Shown here: one piece after another, positions 19,730-27,648 of the stretch | How positions within the stretch are numbered: position 1 is the first letter of the stretch | Layout: each line of letters begins with the position of its first letter | DNA from: Stenotrophomonas cyclobalanopsidis | GTDB lineage: Bacteria > Pseudomonadota > Gammaproteobacteria > Xanthomonadales > Xanthomonadaceae | Length of the DNA stretch: 64,000 nt | NCBI RefSeq assembly: GCF_008710035.1 | Contig: NZ_VYKI01000004.1 | Location: 163,956 to 227,955 of the forward strand | Direction of reading: 5' to 3' | Program-made: the position numbers and the translations under genes | Notes under the pieces: generated by a model | Told to the model about the DNA's origin: nothing | Database searches by the model: none | The model's input: the letters and a program-made list of their open reading frames with translations, nothing else

Positions 19730-19888
19730 TCAGGGCTTGGCCTGCTCCTGCTGCATCTTCTGCGCCTCCTTCTGCAGCCCGGCGTCGCGGGTTTCACCCT
19801 GCTTTACGTACCACAGCAGGCTGGGCAGGGCCATCGCCAGCAGGCCAACGACCAGCACAATGACAATGATCCGGGTCCGCTTGTTCAT
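19730..19888 (-). CDS. Small membrane protein (52 aa)
   Basis: Short gene read from the ATG at 19888: MNKRTRII, a single membrane helix (VIVLVVGLLAMALPSLLWYV), then a charged Gln/Lys/Glu-rich tail ending EQAKP. Positive N-terminus and helix suggest an inner-membrane protein with its tail outside. It lies immediately upstream of the DNA glycosylase gene in the same direction. Function unknown. Confidence 0.65.
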   Translation of the reverse strand: MNKRTRIIVIVLVVGLLAMALPSLLWYVKQGETRDAGLQKEAQKMQQEQAKP

Positions 19889-20046
19889 GTAGAGTCCGAA
19901 GAGGTGATACAGACCGGCACGCTAGCAGCGGAAGTGTGCAGCGGCCGTGTCGAAGCCTTTCCCGGTATGCGGACAAGCCACACCCTGACTGCAGCAGGGG
20001 CTGACGCCCGATTCCATCGCGAAATGGCCGCACGCAGACTTGTTGA

Positions 20047-20733
20047 ATGCTGAAAATGCTGTTTCTGCGCACCGTGTCGTCAGCAGTGCGCGCACTGCTG
20101 CCACTGCGCTGCCTGGTCTGCAACGATCCCGGCCACGACGGACTGGATCTGTGCGCTGCGTGCCTGGCCGATATCCCCTGGTCCGGCCGCGCCTGCCTGC
20201 GCTGTGCGCTGCCGCTGCCTGAAAGCGCCCTGCCGGTCTGCGGCACCTGCCGTGAAGAGCCGCCGCCACAGGTTGCCACCCATGCCAGCCTGCTGTACCT
20301 GCCGCCGGTGGATCAGTTGCTGGTGCGCTACAAGTTTCATCAGGACCTGGCCGCCGGCCGACTGCTGGCCCAGCTGATGCAGCGCAGGCCGCCACCGTGG
20401 GCGTGCCCGCCGCTGGTGCCAGTGCCGTTGCATCCGCGTCGGTTGCGTAAGCGTGGCTATGACCAGGCCAGGGAGCTGTGCCGGCTGCTGCGCCAGCCGG
20501 TGTGGTGCGGCCTGTACCGGCGCCGGCATACGGCACCGCAGTCGGAGCGCAGTGCCGAGCAGCGCCGCGAGAATCTGTTCGACGCCTTTGATGTGCGGGG
20601 TGTGGTGCCACCGCGCCTGACCGTGGTGGACGATGTGATGACCACCGGCAGCACGGTGGTGGAAGTGGTGGAGACGCTGCGGCTGGTGGGTACGGCAGAG
20701 GTGCGCGTGTGGGTGTGCGCACGGGTGCCCTGA
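20047..20733 (+). CDS. comF: ComF family protein (phosphoribosyltransferase-like)
   Basis: 228 residues. The N-terminal zinc-finger region has CLVC, CAAC, CLRC and CGTC pairs. The C-terminal phosphoribosyltransferase domain carries the PRPP loop LTVVDDVMTTGSTVVE, and RGYDQARELCRLL is the family signature. ComF is needed for DNA uptake in competent bacteria, probably handling single-stranded DNA in the cytoplasm. Opposite bioB, as often seen in gammaproteobacteria, but separated here by several genes. Start at 20047 assumed; 20056 (MLFLR) is an alternative. Confidence 0.93.
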   Translation: MLKMLFLRTVSSAVRALLPLRCLVCNDPGHDGLDLCAACLADIPWSGRACLRCALPLPESALPVCGTCREEPPPQVATHASLLYLPPVDQLLVRYKFHQDLAAGRLLAQLMQRRPPPWACPPLVPVPLHPRRLRKRGYDQARELCRLLRQPVWCGLYRRRHTAPQSERSAEQRRENLFDAFDVRGVVPPRLTVVDDVMTTGSTVVEVVETLRLVGTAEVRVWVCARVP

Positions 20734-20742
20734 TGCGTCCCG

Positions 20743-20810
20743 GTAGAGTCGACCGTTGGTCGACTGCCTTCCGATGTGGATAACGCCAGTCGACCAACGG
20801 TCGACTCTAC
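20743..20810. repeat. Inverted pair of REP units
   Basis: GTAGAGTCGACCGTTGGTCG (20743 on) and its inverted copy ending CTCTAC at 20810, separated by about 20 bases. Each copy is itself a stem-loop, so the pair can form a long hairpin downstream of comF. Confidence 0.9.
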
Positions 20811-20868
20811 CCAGCCTCTACGACGCGCGCGCTAGGATGGGTTACGGAACCTGATCGAAGGAGTGTTC

Positions 20869-21414
20869 ATGCAGTTTCCCGGATCTTCGTCTTCGCCGTT
20901 GTTGTCGGCCCCCGGCCGCCGCGGGTCGGTGCCTGCGGACGCTAACGTGAGGGCCGCGCTTTTGTTGCTGCTGGCGGCGCTGGCCCTGACCGGATGCATG
21001 CCGGCGGCAACGCCTGAGGCGATGACGGGCCCGGCGCATGCACCGCGTCCGGGCGTGGACGTACGCCTGAGCGCGGTCGATGCGGCCGGCAAGGGAACGC
21101 CCGCGCAGTGGCAGGGCGCGACGCTCACCCTGCGCGAGCCGCCGATCGCCAGCAGCGCCGATATCGCCGATGTGCGCTATGTGCTGGACCAGGCCAATCA
21201 GCCCGGCCTGCAGATCCGCTACCGGCCCGAGGCGCGCCAGCGCATCCACGACGGCACCGAAGCCCTGGTCGGCCAGCGTGCAGCCATCAGTGTGGATGGC
21301 CGCGTGCTGATGGTGGCGACGGTGGCGGGACCGTTTGGTGAATCGATGATGCTCAGTGGGCTGCCCAGCGTGGCCGAAGCGCAGGCGCTGGAGAAGCACA
21401 TCACGGGTGAATGA
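20869..21414 (+). CDS. Lipoprotein with SecD P1-head-like domain
   Basis: 181 residues from the ATG at 20869, behind AAGGAG. A long N-region precedes a hydrophobic segment with lipobox LALTGC, so a lipoprotein is predicted. The last ~110 residues resemble the P1 head subdomain of SecD: a beta-alpha module ending with AISVDGRVLMVATVAGPFGE and LSGLPSVAEAQALE, close to the SecD pattern of value, cleft and helix. There is no membrane channel part. Function unknown; a substrate-binding or export-related role is only a suggestion. Confidence 0.8.
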   Translation: MQFPGSSSSPLLSAPGRRGSVPADANVRAALLLLLAALALTGCMPAATPEAMTGPAHAPRPGVDVRLSAVDAAGKGTPAQWQGATLTLREPPIASSADIADVRYVLDQANQPGLQIRYRPEARQRIHDGTEALVGQRAAISVDGRVLMVATVAGPFGESMMLSGLPSVAEAQALEKHITGE

Positions 21415-21425
21415 CCGTGCCGACC

Positions 21426-21453
21426 GGTAGAGTCGACTGTCAGTCGACCGCTA
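21426..21453. repeat. REP unit overlapping the end of the sugar-porter gene
   Basis: GTAGAGTCGACTGTCAGTCG continuing to CTAC at 21453. Its last three bases are the stop codon of the minus-strand transporter gene. Confidence 0.85.
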
Positions 21454-23253
21454 CCTGGCAAACCGCGCCTCGATCTCCTCCAGCGACTTGCCCTTGGTTT
21501 CCGGCAGCCACAGTGCGGGTACCAGGAAGAACACGAACGTGCAGCCGGCCCACAACAGGAACATGCTGGCGTAGCCGTAGTGGCCGACGGTGGGCAGGAA
21601 CAGCGCGGCGATGGTGGTGGACACGAACTGGTTGATCAGCAGCGCGATGCTCATGCCGTTGGAGCGGATGCGGTTGGGCATCAGCTCCGACAGTGCCAGC
21701 CACACGCAGACACCGGGGCCGACCGCGAAGAACGCCACGAACACCAGGATGCACGCGGCCACCGCCCAGCCATGGGCCGGCCGCGGCACGGGGCCGATGC
21801 GCGCCTGTTCGATGCGCAGCGATGCCTGTGCGGCGCTGGCCGGGTCGGCGAAGGGGTTCAGGTGCAGGTGGCGGAAGAAGGCGCCGATGACGCTGTCCGC
21901 CTGCACGGTACCGGCGCGTTCGATGCGCAGTTCGCGGTCACCCAGGTTGTCGCTGCGCAGGGCGCGCACATTGGTGAAATCACCATAGGCATAGGACACG
22001 GTCAGCTGCAGGGGCCGGCCCTCGCTGTCCGTGCTGCCCGCCAGGCGCTGCCACTGCGCGTCATCCAGTACCAGCTGCAGGCCATCACCACTGACCGCGG
22101 CCTGCAGCTGCGGCTGCACGTCGGCGCGGCCGCGTTCGGCCTGGAAGAACAGTGTGGCGGCGGCCAGCAGGGCCACGCAGATACCGCCGCTGCCCAGCAT
22201 CAGCAGGAACTTGCGGCCCTTGCGGTCGACCAGCAGCAGGGCGACCACGGTCATCACCGCGTTGAGCAGCTTGATCGCCACGTCGGCGCCGTTGGCCACC
22301 GAGCCGGACAGGCCGGCCTGGTTGAGGATGTTGACCGCGTAGGCCAGCACCGAGTTGATGCCGGTGGCCTGGGTGCAGGCCAGTACCACGCACGCCAGCA
22401 GGAACGGCACCACGTAGCGGCGGCTGAGCAGCGGATCGCGGCGGCCGTCGCTGCTGCTCGATTCCGGTGCCTGTATCTGCGCCAGCGTGGCCTCGACGTC
22501 GGCAGCGGGCAGCACGCGCTGCAGGCTGCGGCGCGCATCCTCCACGCGACCACGGCGCACCAGCCAGCGCGGTGATTCGGACAGCCAGAAGATGCCGGCG
22601 CAGAACAGCAGGCCCGGCGCCAGGCAGCTCCAGAAGATGGTGCGCCAGGCGTGGTCCTTCACCACGAACAGCTCCTGCGCCTGCTGCGCCAGCGGCAGCG
22701 AACGCACGGCCTCGGCGGCGGCATCCACGGCATGCGCCTGGTACAGGCCGATGAGTGCAGCCAGCACCAGGCCGATGGTGAGCAGCAGCTGGAACATGGC
22801 GGCGCCGCGCCCACGTCGCTCGGGGCTGAGCACTTCGGCCAGGTACAGCGGCACCACCACGCCGATCAGGCCGCCACTGACGCCCTGCAGCAGGCGGCCC
22901 AGCAGCAGCGGCGTGTAGCCCGAGGCCAGCGCCATGATCGGGATGGACGCGGTGAACAGCAGCCCGGCCAGCAGCATCGCGCCGCGGCGGCCGATCAGGT
23001 CGGCCACCATGCCGGCGAACAGCGAGGACAGCACGCTGCCCAGCAGCACGGCGGCGACGACGAAACCCAGCTGCTGGCTGCTGAGCTGCCAAGCGTGGCT
23101 GGCGGTGGCTTCGAGGTAGGGCAGGGCACCGGCGATGATGCCGATGTCGATGCCGTACAGCAGGCCTCCAAGGCCACCGATGAACAGCAGGTAGCGAACG
23201 GGCCAGCGCGGGGCGGTGGAAGCGGGTACGGCAGGTGCGGCGGCTGCGGTCAT
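21451..23253 (-). CDS. Sugar porter family MFS transporter with large loop (predicted GalNAc transporter)
   Basis: 600 residues; sugar porters are usually 450-490. The N-terminal half has GGLGGLLYGIDIGIIAGALP and DLIGRRG; the centre has PESPRWL-type sequence (SESPRWLVRRGR); the C-terminal half has DRKGRKFLL and PETKGKSLEEIE. About 120 residues (roughly 370-488) with no membrane segment are inserted between predicted helices 9 and 10, on the periplasmic side. ATG at 23253 chosen; the frame continues upstream through a REP. It follows the deacetylase gene in the aga-like cluster, so amino-sugar import is inferred. Confidence 0.9.
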   Translation of the reverse strand: MTAAAAPAVPASTAPRWPVRYLLFIGGLGGLLYGIDIGIIAGALPYLEATASHAWQLSSQQLGFVVAAVLLGSVLSSLFAGMVADLIGRRGAMLLAGLLFTASIPIMALASGYTPLLLGRLLQGVSGGLIGVVVPLYLAEVLSPERRGRGAAMFQLLLTIGLVLAALIGLYQAHAVDAAAEAVRSLPLAQQAQELFVVKDHAWRTIFWSCLAPGLLFCAGIFWLSESPRWLVRRGRVEDARRSLQRVLPAADVEATLAQIQAPESSSSDGRRDPLLSRRYVVPFLLACVVLACTQATGINSVLAYAVNILNQAGLSGSVANGADVAIKLLNAVMTVVALLLVDRKGRKFLLMLGSGGICVALLAAATLFFQAERGRADVQPQLQAAVSGDGLQLVLDDAQWQRLAGSTDSEGRPLQLTVSYAYGDFTNVRALRSDNLGDRELRIERAGTVQADSVIGAFFRHLHLNPFADPASAAQASLRIEQARIGPVPRPAHGWAVAACILVFVAFFAVGPGVCVWLALSELMPNRIRSNGMSIALLINQFVSTTIAALFLPTVGHYGYASMFLLWAGCTFVFFLVPALWLPETKGKSLEEIEARFAR

Positions 23254-23315
23254 CGGCGTATTCCTGGAATAGCGGGGATGGTGCGTGGCTGAGGCATTGC
23301 GCTTGCGCGCTTCAT

Positions 23316-23408
23316 GTAGAGCCGAGCCATGCTCGGCTTGCCGCCCGAAGCGCAGCACGGACGTCATCGATGTCGGTACGAAAAGCAGCCGAGCATGGCT
23401 CAGCTCTA
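23316..23408. repeat. Inverted pair of REP units between transporter and deacetylase genes
   Basis: GTAGAGCCGAGCCATGCTCG at 23316 and the inverted copy ending AGCTCTAC at 23408, about 45 bases apart. Located inside the presumed operon, where REPs often stabilise upstream mRNA. Confidence 0.88.
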
Positions 23409-23422
23409 CAGAAACGCAGATA

Positions 23423-24550
23423 TCAAGCGTTTGCAGCGTTCAAATCGACGACGCGTCCGCCGACCACCACCTGCTGCAGGCGCAGTCCGGCGTCCAGCAC
23501 CACCATATCGGCGCGGGCGTCGGGCGCGATGCGGCCGCGATCGTCCAGGCCCAGGTAGGCGGCGGGGAAGGTGGAGACACGCTGCGAGGCATCGGCCAGG
23601 TCCAGGCCCACCTGCACCAGGTTGCGCAATGCCTGGTCCATGGTCAGCGCACTGCCGGCCAGCGAGCCGGTGGCCAGGCGCACGCAGCCGCCGCACTTGT
23701 GCACGCGCTGTTCGCCCAGCGCATACTCGCCATCGGGCATGCCGGTGGCGGCCGTGGCATCGGTCACCGCGTACAGGCGCGGAATCGCGCGCGCGGCCAG
23801 CCGGATCACGCCGGGGTGGATGTGCTGCAGGTCGGGAATGATCTCGGCGTATTGCGCATGTGCCAGTGCGGCGGCGGCAATGCCCGGTCGGTAATGGTCG
23901 ACACCGGTCATGCCGTTGAACAGGTGGGTGAAGCCCGAAGCACCGGCCTGCAGCGCCGCCACGCCTTCCTCGTAGGTGCCGGCACTGTGGCCCAGCTGCA
24001 CGCGGATGCCCATCGCCGCCAGCGCAGGAATCAGCGCGGTGTGCTCGCCGATTTCCGGTGCCAGGGTCATCACCCGGATCGGTGCCAGCGCATGCAGCTG
24101 CTGCACCAGCGCCAGCGTCGCCTCGATCGTGCGGTTGGGCTGCGCGCCGAGCCGCTGCGGGCTGATGAAGGGGCCTTCCAGATGCACGCCGGCGATGGTC
24201 GCGGCCTCGGCATCCGGCGCCGCCATCGCGTCGGCCACGCCCTGCAGCGCATGCTCGATCTCGTCCAGGCCGGCGGTCATGGTGGTCGCCAGCAGGGTGG
24301 TGGTACCGAAGCGCAGGTGGGTGCGGGCGATGGTGCGGGCCACGTCGCCGCCCTGCATCAGGTCCACGCCGGCCGCGCCGTGCACGTGCAGGTCGATGAA
24401 GCCGGGCAGGATCACCGGCAGCTGCAGGTCATCAGCACCGCTGTGGTCATCCACCTGCAGCTGGCGGATGTGCGAATCGAACCGGACGTGGCCACGGCGC
24501 CAGCCCAGCGGGGTCAGGATGCGGCCGTGCAGGCGGCGGGTGTCGGTCAT
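23423..24550 (-). CDS. N-acetylgalactosamine/glucosamine-6-phosphate deacetylase
   Basis: 375-residue amidohydrolase of the NagA/AgaA type. PGFIDLHVHGAAGVD holds the HxH metal ligands, VHLEGPFISPQRLGAQ the bridging Glu, LGHSAGTYEEG a further metal His region and LYAVTDATAATG the catalytic Asp. It removes acetate from the 6-phosphorylated amino sugar. Overlaps the DeoR gene by four bases (ATGA). GalNAc-6-P rather than GlcNAc-6-P as substrate is inferred from AgaS-, AgaZ- and GalNAcase-like neighbours, because no motif separates the two reliably. Confidence 0.92.
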   Translation of the reverse strand: MTDTRRLHGRILTPLGWRRGHVRFDSHIRQLQVDDHSGADDLQLPVILPGFIDLHVHGAAGVDLMQGGDVARTIARTHLRFGTTTLLATTMTAGLDEIEHALQGVADAMAAPDAEAATIAGVHLEGPFISPQRLGAQPNRTIEATLALVQQLHALAPIRVMTLAPEIGEHTALIPALAAMGIRVQLGHSAGTYEEGVAALQAGASGFTHLFNGMTGVDHYRPGIAAAALAHAQYAEIIPDLQHIHPGVIRLAARAIPRLYAVTDATAATGMPDGEYALGEQRVHKCGGCVRLATGSLAGSALTMDQALRNLVQVGLDLADASQRVSTFPAAYLGLDDRGRIAPDARADMVVLDAGLRLQQVVVGGRVVDLNAANA

Positions 24551-25323
24551 GGCGGTGTCTCGGCGATGATCACTTCGATGCCCAGCCGCTGCAGCCCCTC
24601 GCGGGTGGCATCGTCGATGCCGGCGTCGGTGATGATGGCGTGGATCTGGTCCAGGAGCGCGATGCGGTGCAGGCTGACGCGGCCGAACTTGGAGGCGTCG
24701 GTGAGCACCACGATGCGGCGCGCGCGCTCGACCATGCGGTGGTTGAGGCGGGCTTCGGCTTCATCGTGGGTGGTCAGGCCGAACTGCAGGTCCAGGCCGT
24801 CCACGCCCAGGAACAGGGTGTCGAAGCTGTAGGAATTGAGGCTGGCTTCGGCCTGGCTGCCCTGCAAGGAGAGCGACTGCTGGCGCAGCAGGCCGCCGGT
24901 CAGCAGCACGGTGATGCCCGGCGCGTTGGCCAGTTCCCATGCGATGTTCAGGCCGTTGGTCATCACCGTCACGTCGCGGTGGCCGCGCAGGTGGCGGGCC
25001 AGGGTCATGGTGGTCGAGCCGGAGTCGATGATGATGTTGTCGCCGGCCTGCACCAGCCGCGCCGCGGCGGTGCCGATGGACTCCTTCAGCGGCAGGTTCA
25101 GCGCATCCTTTTCATGGATGTCCTGTTCCTGCGGCGGCGTGCGCACCAAGGTGGCGCCGCCATGGGTGCGCGTGGCCAGGCCTTGCGACTCGAAGTGGGT
25201 GAGATCGGCACGGATGGTCACCGCCGACACGCCGAAGCGCTCGACCAGATCGGCCACCTGCACCGAGCCATGCTCGATCAGCAGCTGCAGGATCTGTTGC
25301 CGGCGGGAGCGGGTGTTGCGCAT
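24547..25323 (-). CDS. DeoR-family transcriptional regulator (AgaR-like)
   Basis: 258 residues from the ATG at 25323, preceded by GAGAG; an ATG six bases upstream leaves no spacing. DeoR helix-turn-helix is RRQQILQLLIEHGSVQVADL with VSAVTIRADL, and the sugar-phosphate sensor domain has IIIDSGSTTMTLARHL and GVDGLDLQFGLTTHDE. DeoR repressors sense phosphosugars. Placed between the deacetylase and AgaZ-like genes it is the likely local repressor, and CTTTCG boxes in 28835-29090 are candidate targets. Naming it AgaR rests on context. Confidence 0.9.
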   Translation of the reverse strand: MRNTRSRRQQILQLLIEHGSVQVADLVERFGVSAVTIRADLTHFESQGLATRTHGGATLVRTPPQEQDIHEKDALNLPLKESIGTAAARLVQAGDNIIIDSGSTTMTLARHLRGHRDVTVMTNGLNIAWELANAPGITVLLTGGLLRQQSLSLQGSQAEASLNSYSFDTLFLGVDGLDLQFGLTTHDEAEARLNHRMVERARRIVVLTDASKFGRVSLHRIALLDQIHAIITDAGIDDATREGLQRLGIEVIIAETPP

Positions 25324-25357
25324 GGCCATCTCTCGGTTTCGTCAGGAAAGGTAGAGA

Positions 25358-26692
25358 TTAGCCGTTCGCAAGAACGGAGGCAGCCGAACTTGCGTTCTGC
25401 TTGCGGGTGCCGGCCTGGTTGGCACTGCAGGCGCGGGCGTACTCGCCCAGGCACTGGCCGATGCGGTGCTGCACCAGCGCGCTGGGGGTATTGGCCAGCC
25501 TGCCTTCGCGCACGGCGCGGTACTGCTCGGGCAGATGCTGGCTGAGCAGCACCAGCGGCGGCGCCTGCCGTTCCAGGTTGGCGAACAGGGTCTGCACCGC
25601 CTGCAGCAATGCCGGCTCGCCCCAGTAGTAGCGGCAGCGGTCGCTGAAGGAGAAGCGGCGCAGCAGGCGCAGCTCGGCCTCGTCGCCCTGGTAATACGGC
25701 TGCCAGTACTTCGGCTGCGCCTGCATCACTTCGTCCAGCACCTGCGGCAGGCGCGAGCACTGCGCGTCCGGCAGCAGTTCGGCCTCGATGGCGGCCAGCG
25801 CGAACAGCGCCTCGCGGTAGGCGAAGGTCGCCGCCGGGCCCACCTTGAGGATGGCGAAGTGGTCGCGCACCAGCGCGTGCAGGCCGCTCTCACGCTGGTA
25901 ATCAGTGGAATGCGCTTCGAACACGATGCGCGGCTGTTGTTCGAGGAAATCCGCGAGCGCACTGGCGGCTGCGGGGTCGTACTCGTGCACGCTGCTGTGG
26001 TCGAAATCCACGCCCGGCTGCACCACCATCGCGATCACGCGCTGCCAGGCATCACGCAGCTGCGGCGTATCGAAGGCCTGCTGGTGGATGGCCAGGGTCT
26101 GCGCGGCAGCGGCCGGCGTGGTCACCTGCAGGCCACCGGCGAGCGAGGCTTCGCCACCGGGCACCGGCACTTCGGTGCCGATGACATAGACCGGCGGCGG
26201 CAGGCCGTGTTCGGCGGCGGTGCGCTCGGCGATCTCGGCCAGTTCGGACGAACGCGCGGCGACGATGGCATCGGGCAGCGGCACCGGGTCGTCAGCGCAG
26301 GACATGCTGCAGTCCAGGTGGATCTTGTGGAAGCCGGCGGCCACGTAGGCCTCTATCAGCACGCGCGCGTGGGTCATCGCTTCGGCGGCCGGGCGCTTCT
26401 GCCAGGCATTCGGGCCCAGGTGGTCCCCACCGAGGATCAGACGTTCGCGCGGGAACCCCTCTTCATCGGCCAGCGCGCCGACGTAGTCGCGGTACTGCGG
26501 CGGGGTCATGCCGGTGTAGCCGCCGAACTGGTCGACCTGGTTGGAAGTGGCCTCGATCAACAGCACGGTGCCGTGCGCCAGCGCCACGTGCATGGCCGCG
26601 CGCAGCACCTGTTCGTTGCTGCAGCAGACGCTGTACAGGCCGACGTTGGCACCGGCGCGGTGGGAAGCAAGCAGGGTCTGCAGCGGGGACAT
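25358..26692 (-). CDS. GatZ/KbaZ/AgaZ-like tagatose-bisphosphate aldolase-associated protein
   Basis: 444 residues, the usual length. The TIM-barrel start LYSVCCSNEQVLRAAM, LIEATSNQVDQFGGYTGM, LILGGDHLGPNAWQ, KIHLDCSMSCADD and FEAHSTDYQ are hallmarks of the family. In enteric bacteria GatZ/KbaZ/AgaZ is the companion of a catalytic class II aldolase (GatY/KbaY/AgaY) in tagatose breakdown, and a tagatose-6-phosphate kinase role has also been proposed. No GatY/AgaY-type gene is in this window. Follows the ROK kinase after 17 bases. Confidence 0.92.
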   Translation of the reverse strand: MSPLQTLLASHRAGANVGLYSVCCSNEQVLRAAMHVALAHGTVLLIEATSNQVDQFGGYTGMTPPQYRDYVGALADEEGFPRERLILGGDHLGPNAWQKRPAAEAMTHARVLIEAYVAAGFHKIHLDCSMSCADDPVPLPDAIVAARSSELAEIAERTAAEHGLPPPVYVIGTEVPVPGGEASLAGGLQVTTPAAAAQTLAIHQQAFDTPQLRDAWQRVIAMVVQPGVDFDHSSVHEYDPAAASALADFLEQQPRIVFEAHSTDYQRESGLHALVRDHFAILKVGPAATFAYREALFALAAIEAELLPDAQCSRLPQVLDEVMQAQPKYWQPYYQGDEAELRLLRRFSFSDRCRYYWGEPALLQAVQTLFANLERQAPPLVLLSQHLPEQYRAVREGRLANTPSALVQHRIGQCLGEYARACSANQAGTRKQNASSAASVLANG

Positions 26693-26709
26693 GGTCAGGC
26701 TCCGGTCAA

Positions 26710-27648
26710 TCAGGAAAACGAGGGTTGGCAGGCGAGCAGGGCGGCACCGCGGGCACCCCCGGCATCGCCGAAGCGCGGCGGCACGATGGGCGGCACCTGC
26801 GCGCCGTTGAACAGATGTGCGGCAACGGCGGCGGGCAGCAGCTGGTACAGCGGCGCGTACTGCGAAAGGCCGCCACCGAGCACGATGACGTGCGGGTCCA
26901 GCGCCAGCACCAGTGCGGCCAGGCTGTGGCCGAGCAGGTCGCGGTGGATGTCCAGCGCCTGCCGGGCACGCACATCGCCGGCCTCGGCCAGGGTGATCAC
27001 CGCGCTGGCGTCGCGCGCGCTGCCGCCGAGATGGCGTTCGATCATCGCCACGCCGCTGCCCGACACGTAGCGCTCCACGCAGCCCTGCAGGCCGCAGCCG
27101 CAGTCCAGCAGGGGCAGACCGTAGCGCTGCAGCAGGTGGCCGGGCACGCTCCAGTGCCCCCACTCACCGGCCAGGCCGTTGAAGCCGGTCAGCAGGCGGC
27201 CCTGCAGGCAGAAGCCACCACCGGCACCGGTGCCGAGAATGGCGCCGAACATGCTGGGGTAACCATCTGCAGCACCACCGTGCGCCTCGGACAACGCGAA
27301 GCACTGCAGGTCGTTGCCGAAGTGCAGCGGACGCTGCAGGCGTGCCTGCAGGTCCTGGGCCACGCACTGGCCGGTCAGCGCCGGCACGTTCGCGCTGAGC
27401 TGGCGGCCACTGCGGCGGTCGCGCACGCCGGGCAGGGCGATGCCGATGGCGGCGTCACTGCGCCCCAGCGCGGCATCGGCCTCTTCCACCAGCGCAACGA
27501 CAGCCTGCAGGAAGCCAGTGTAGTCGCCCTGCGGCGTGGCCACGCGGCGGCGCCAGGTGACCTGCATCGCCGCATCGCACGCCACCAGCTCGATCTTGGT
27601 GCCGCCGATGTCGATGCCGTAGCAGGCGTGGGCGATCAGCTCAGCCAT
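26710..27648 (-). CDS. ROK-family sugar kinase (predicted GalNAc kinase)
   Basis: 312 residues. The phosphate loop CYGIDIGGTKIELVACD opens the protein, GTGAGGGFC is the second nucleotide motif, GEWGHWSVPG contains the conserved Glu/His, and LLDCGCGLQGCVE is the ROK zinc-site motif. ROK kinases phosphorylate hexoses or N-acetyl-hexosamines at O6. In this operon the substrate should be N-acetylgalactosamine or galactosamine. The start overlaps the AgaS-like stop by eight bases. Specificity is inferred from neighbours. Confidence 0.92.
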   Translation of the reverse strand: MAELIAHACYGIDIGGTKIELVACDAAMQVTWRRRVATPQGDYTGFLQAVVALVEEADAALGRSDAAIGIALPGVRDRRSGRQLSANVPALTGQCVAQDLQARLQRPLHFGNDLQCFALSEAHGGAADGYPSMFGAILGTGAGGGFCLQGRLLTGFNGLAGEWGHWSVPGHLLQRYGLPLLDCGCGLQGCVERYVSGSGVAMIERHLGGSARDASAVITLAEAGDVRARQALDIHRDLLGHSLAALVLALDPHVIVLGGGLSQYAPLYQLLPAAVAAHLFNGAQVPPIVPPRFGDAGGARGAALLACQPSFS

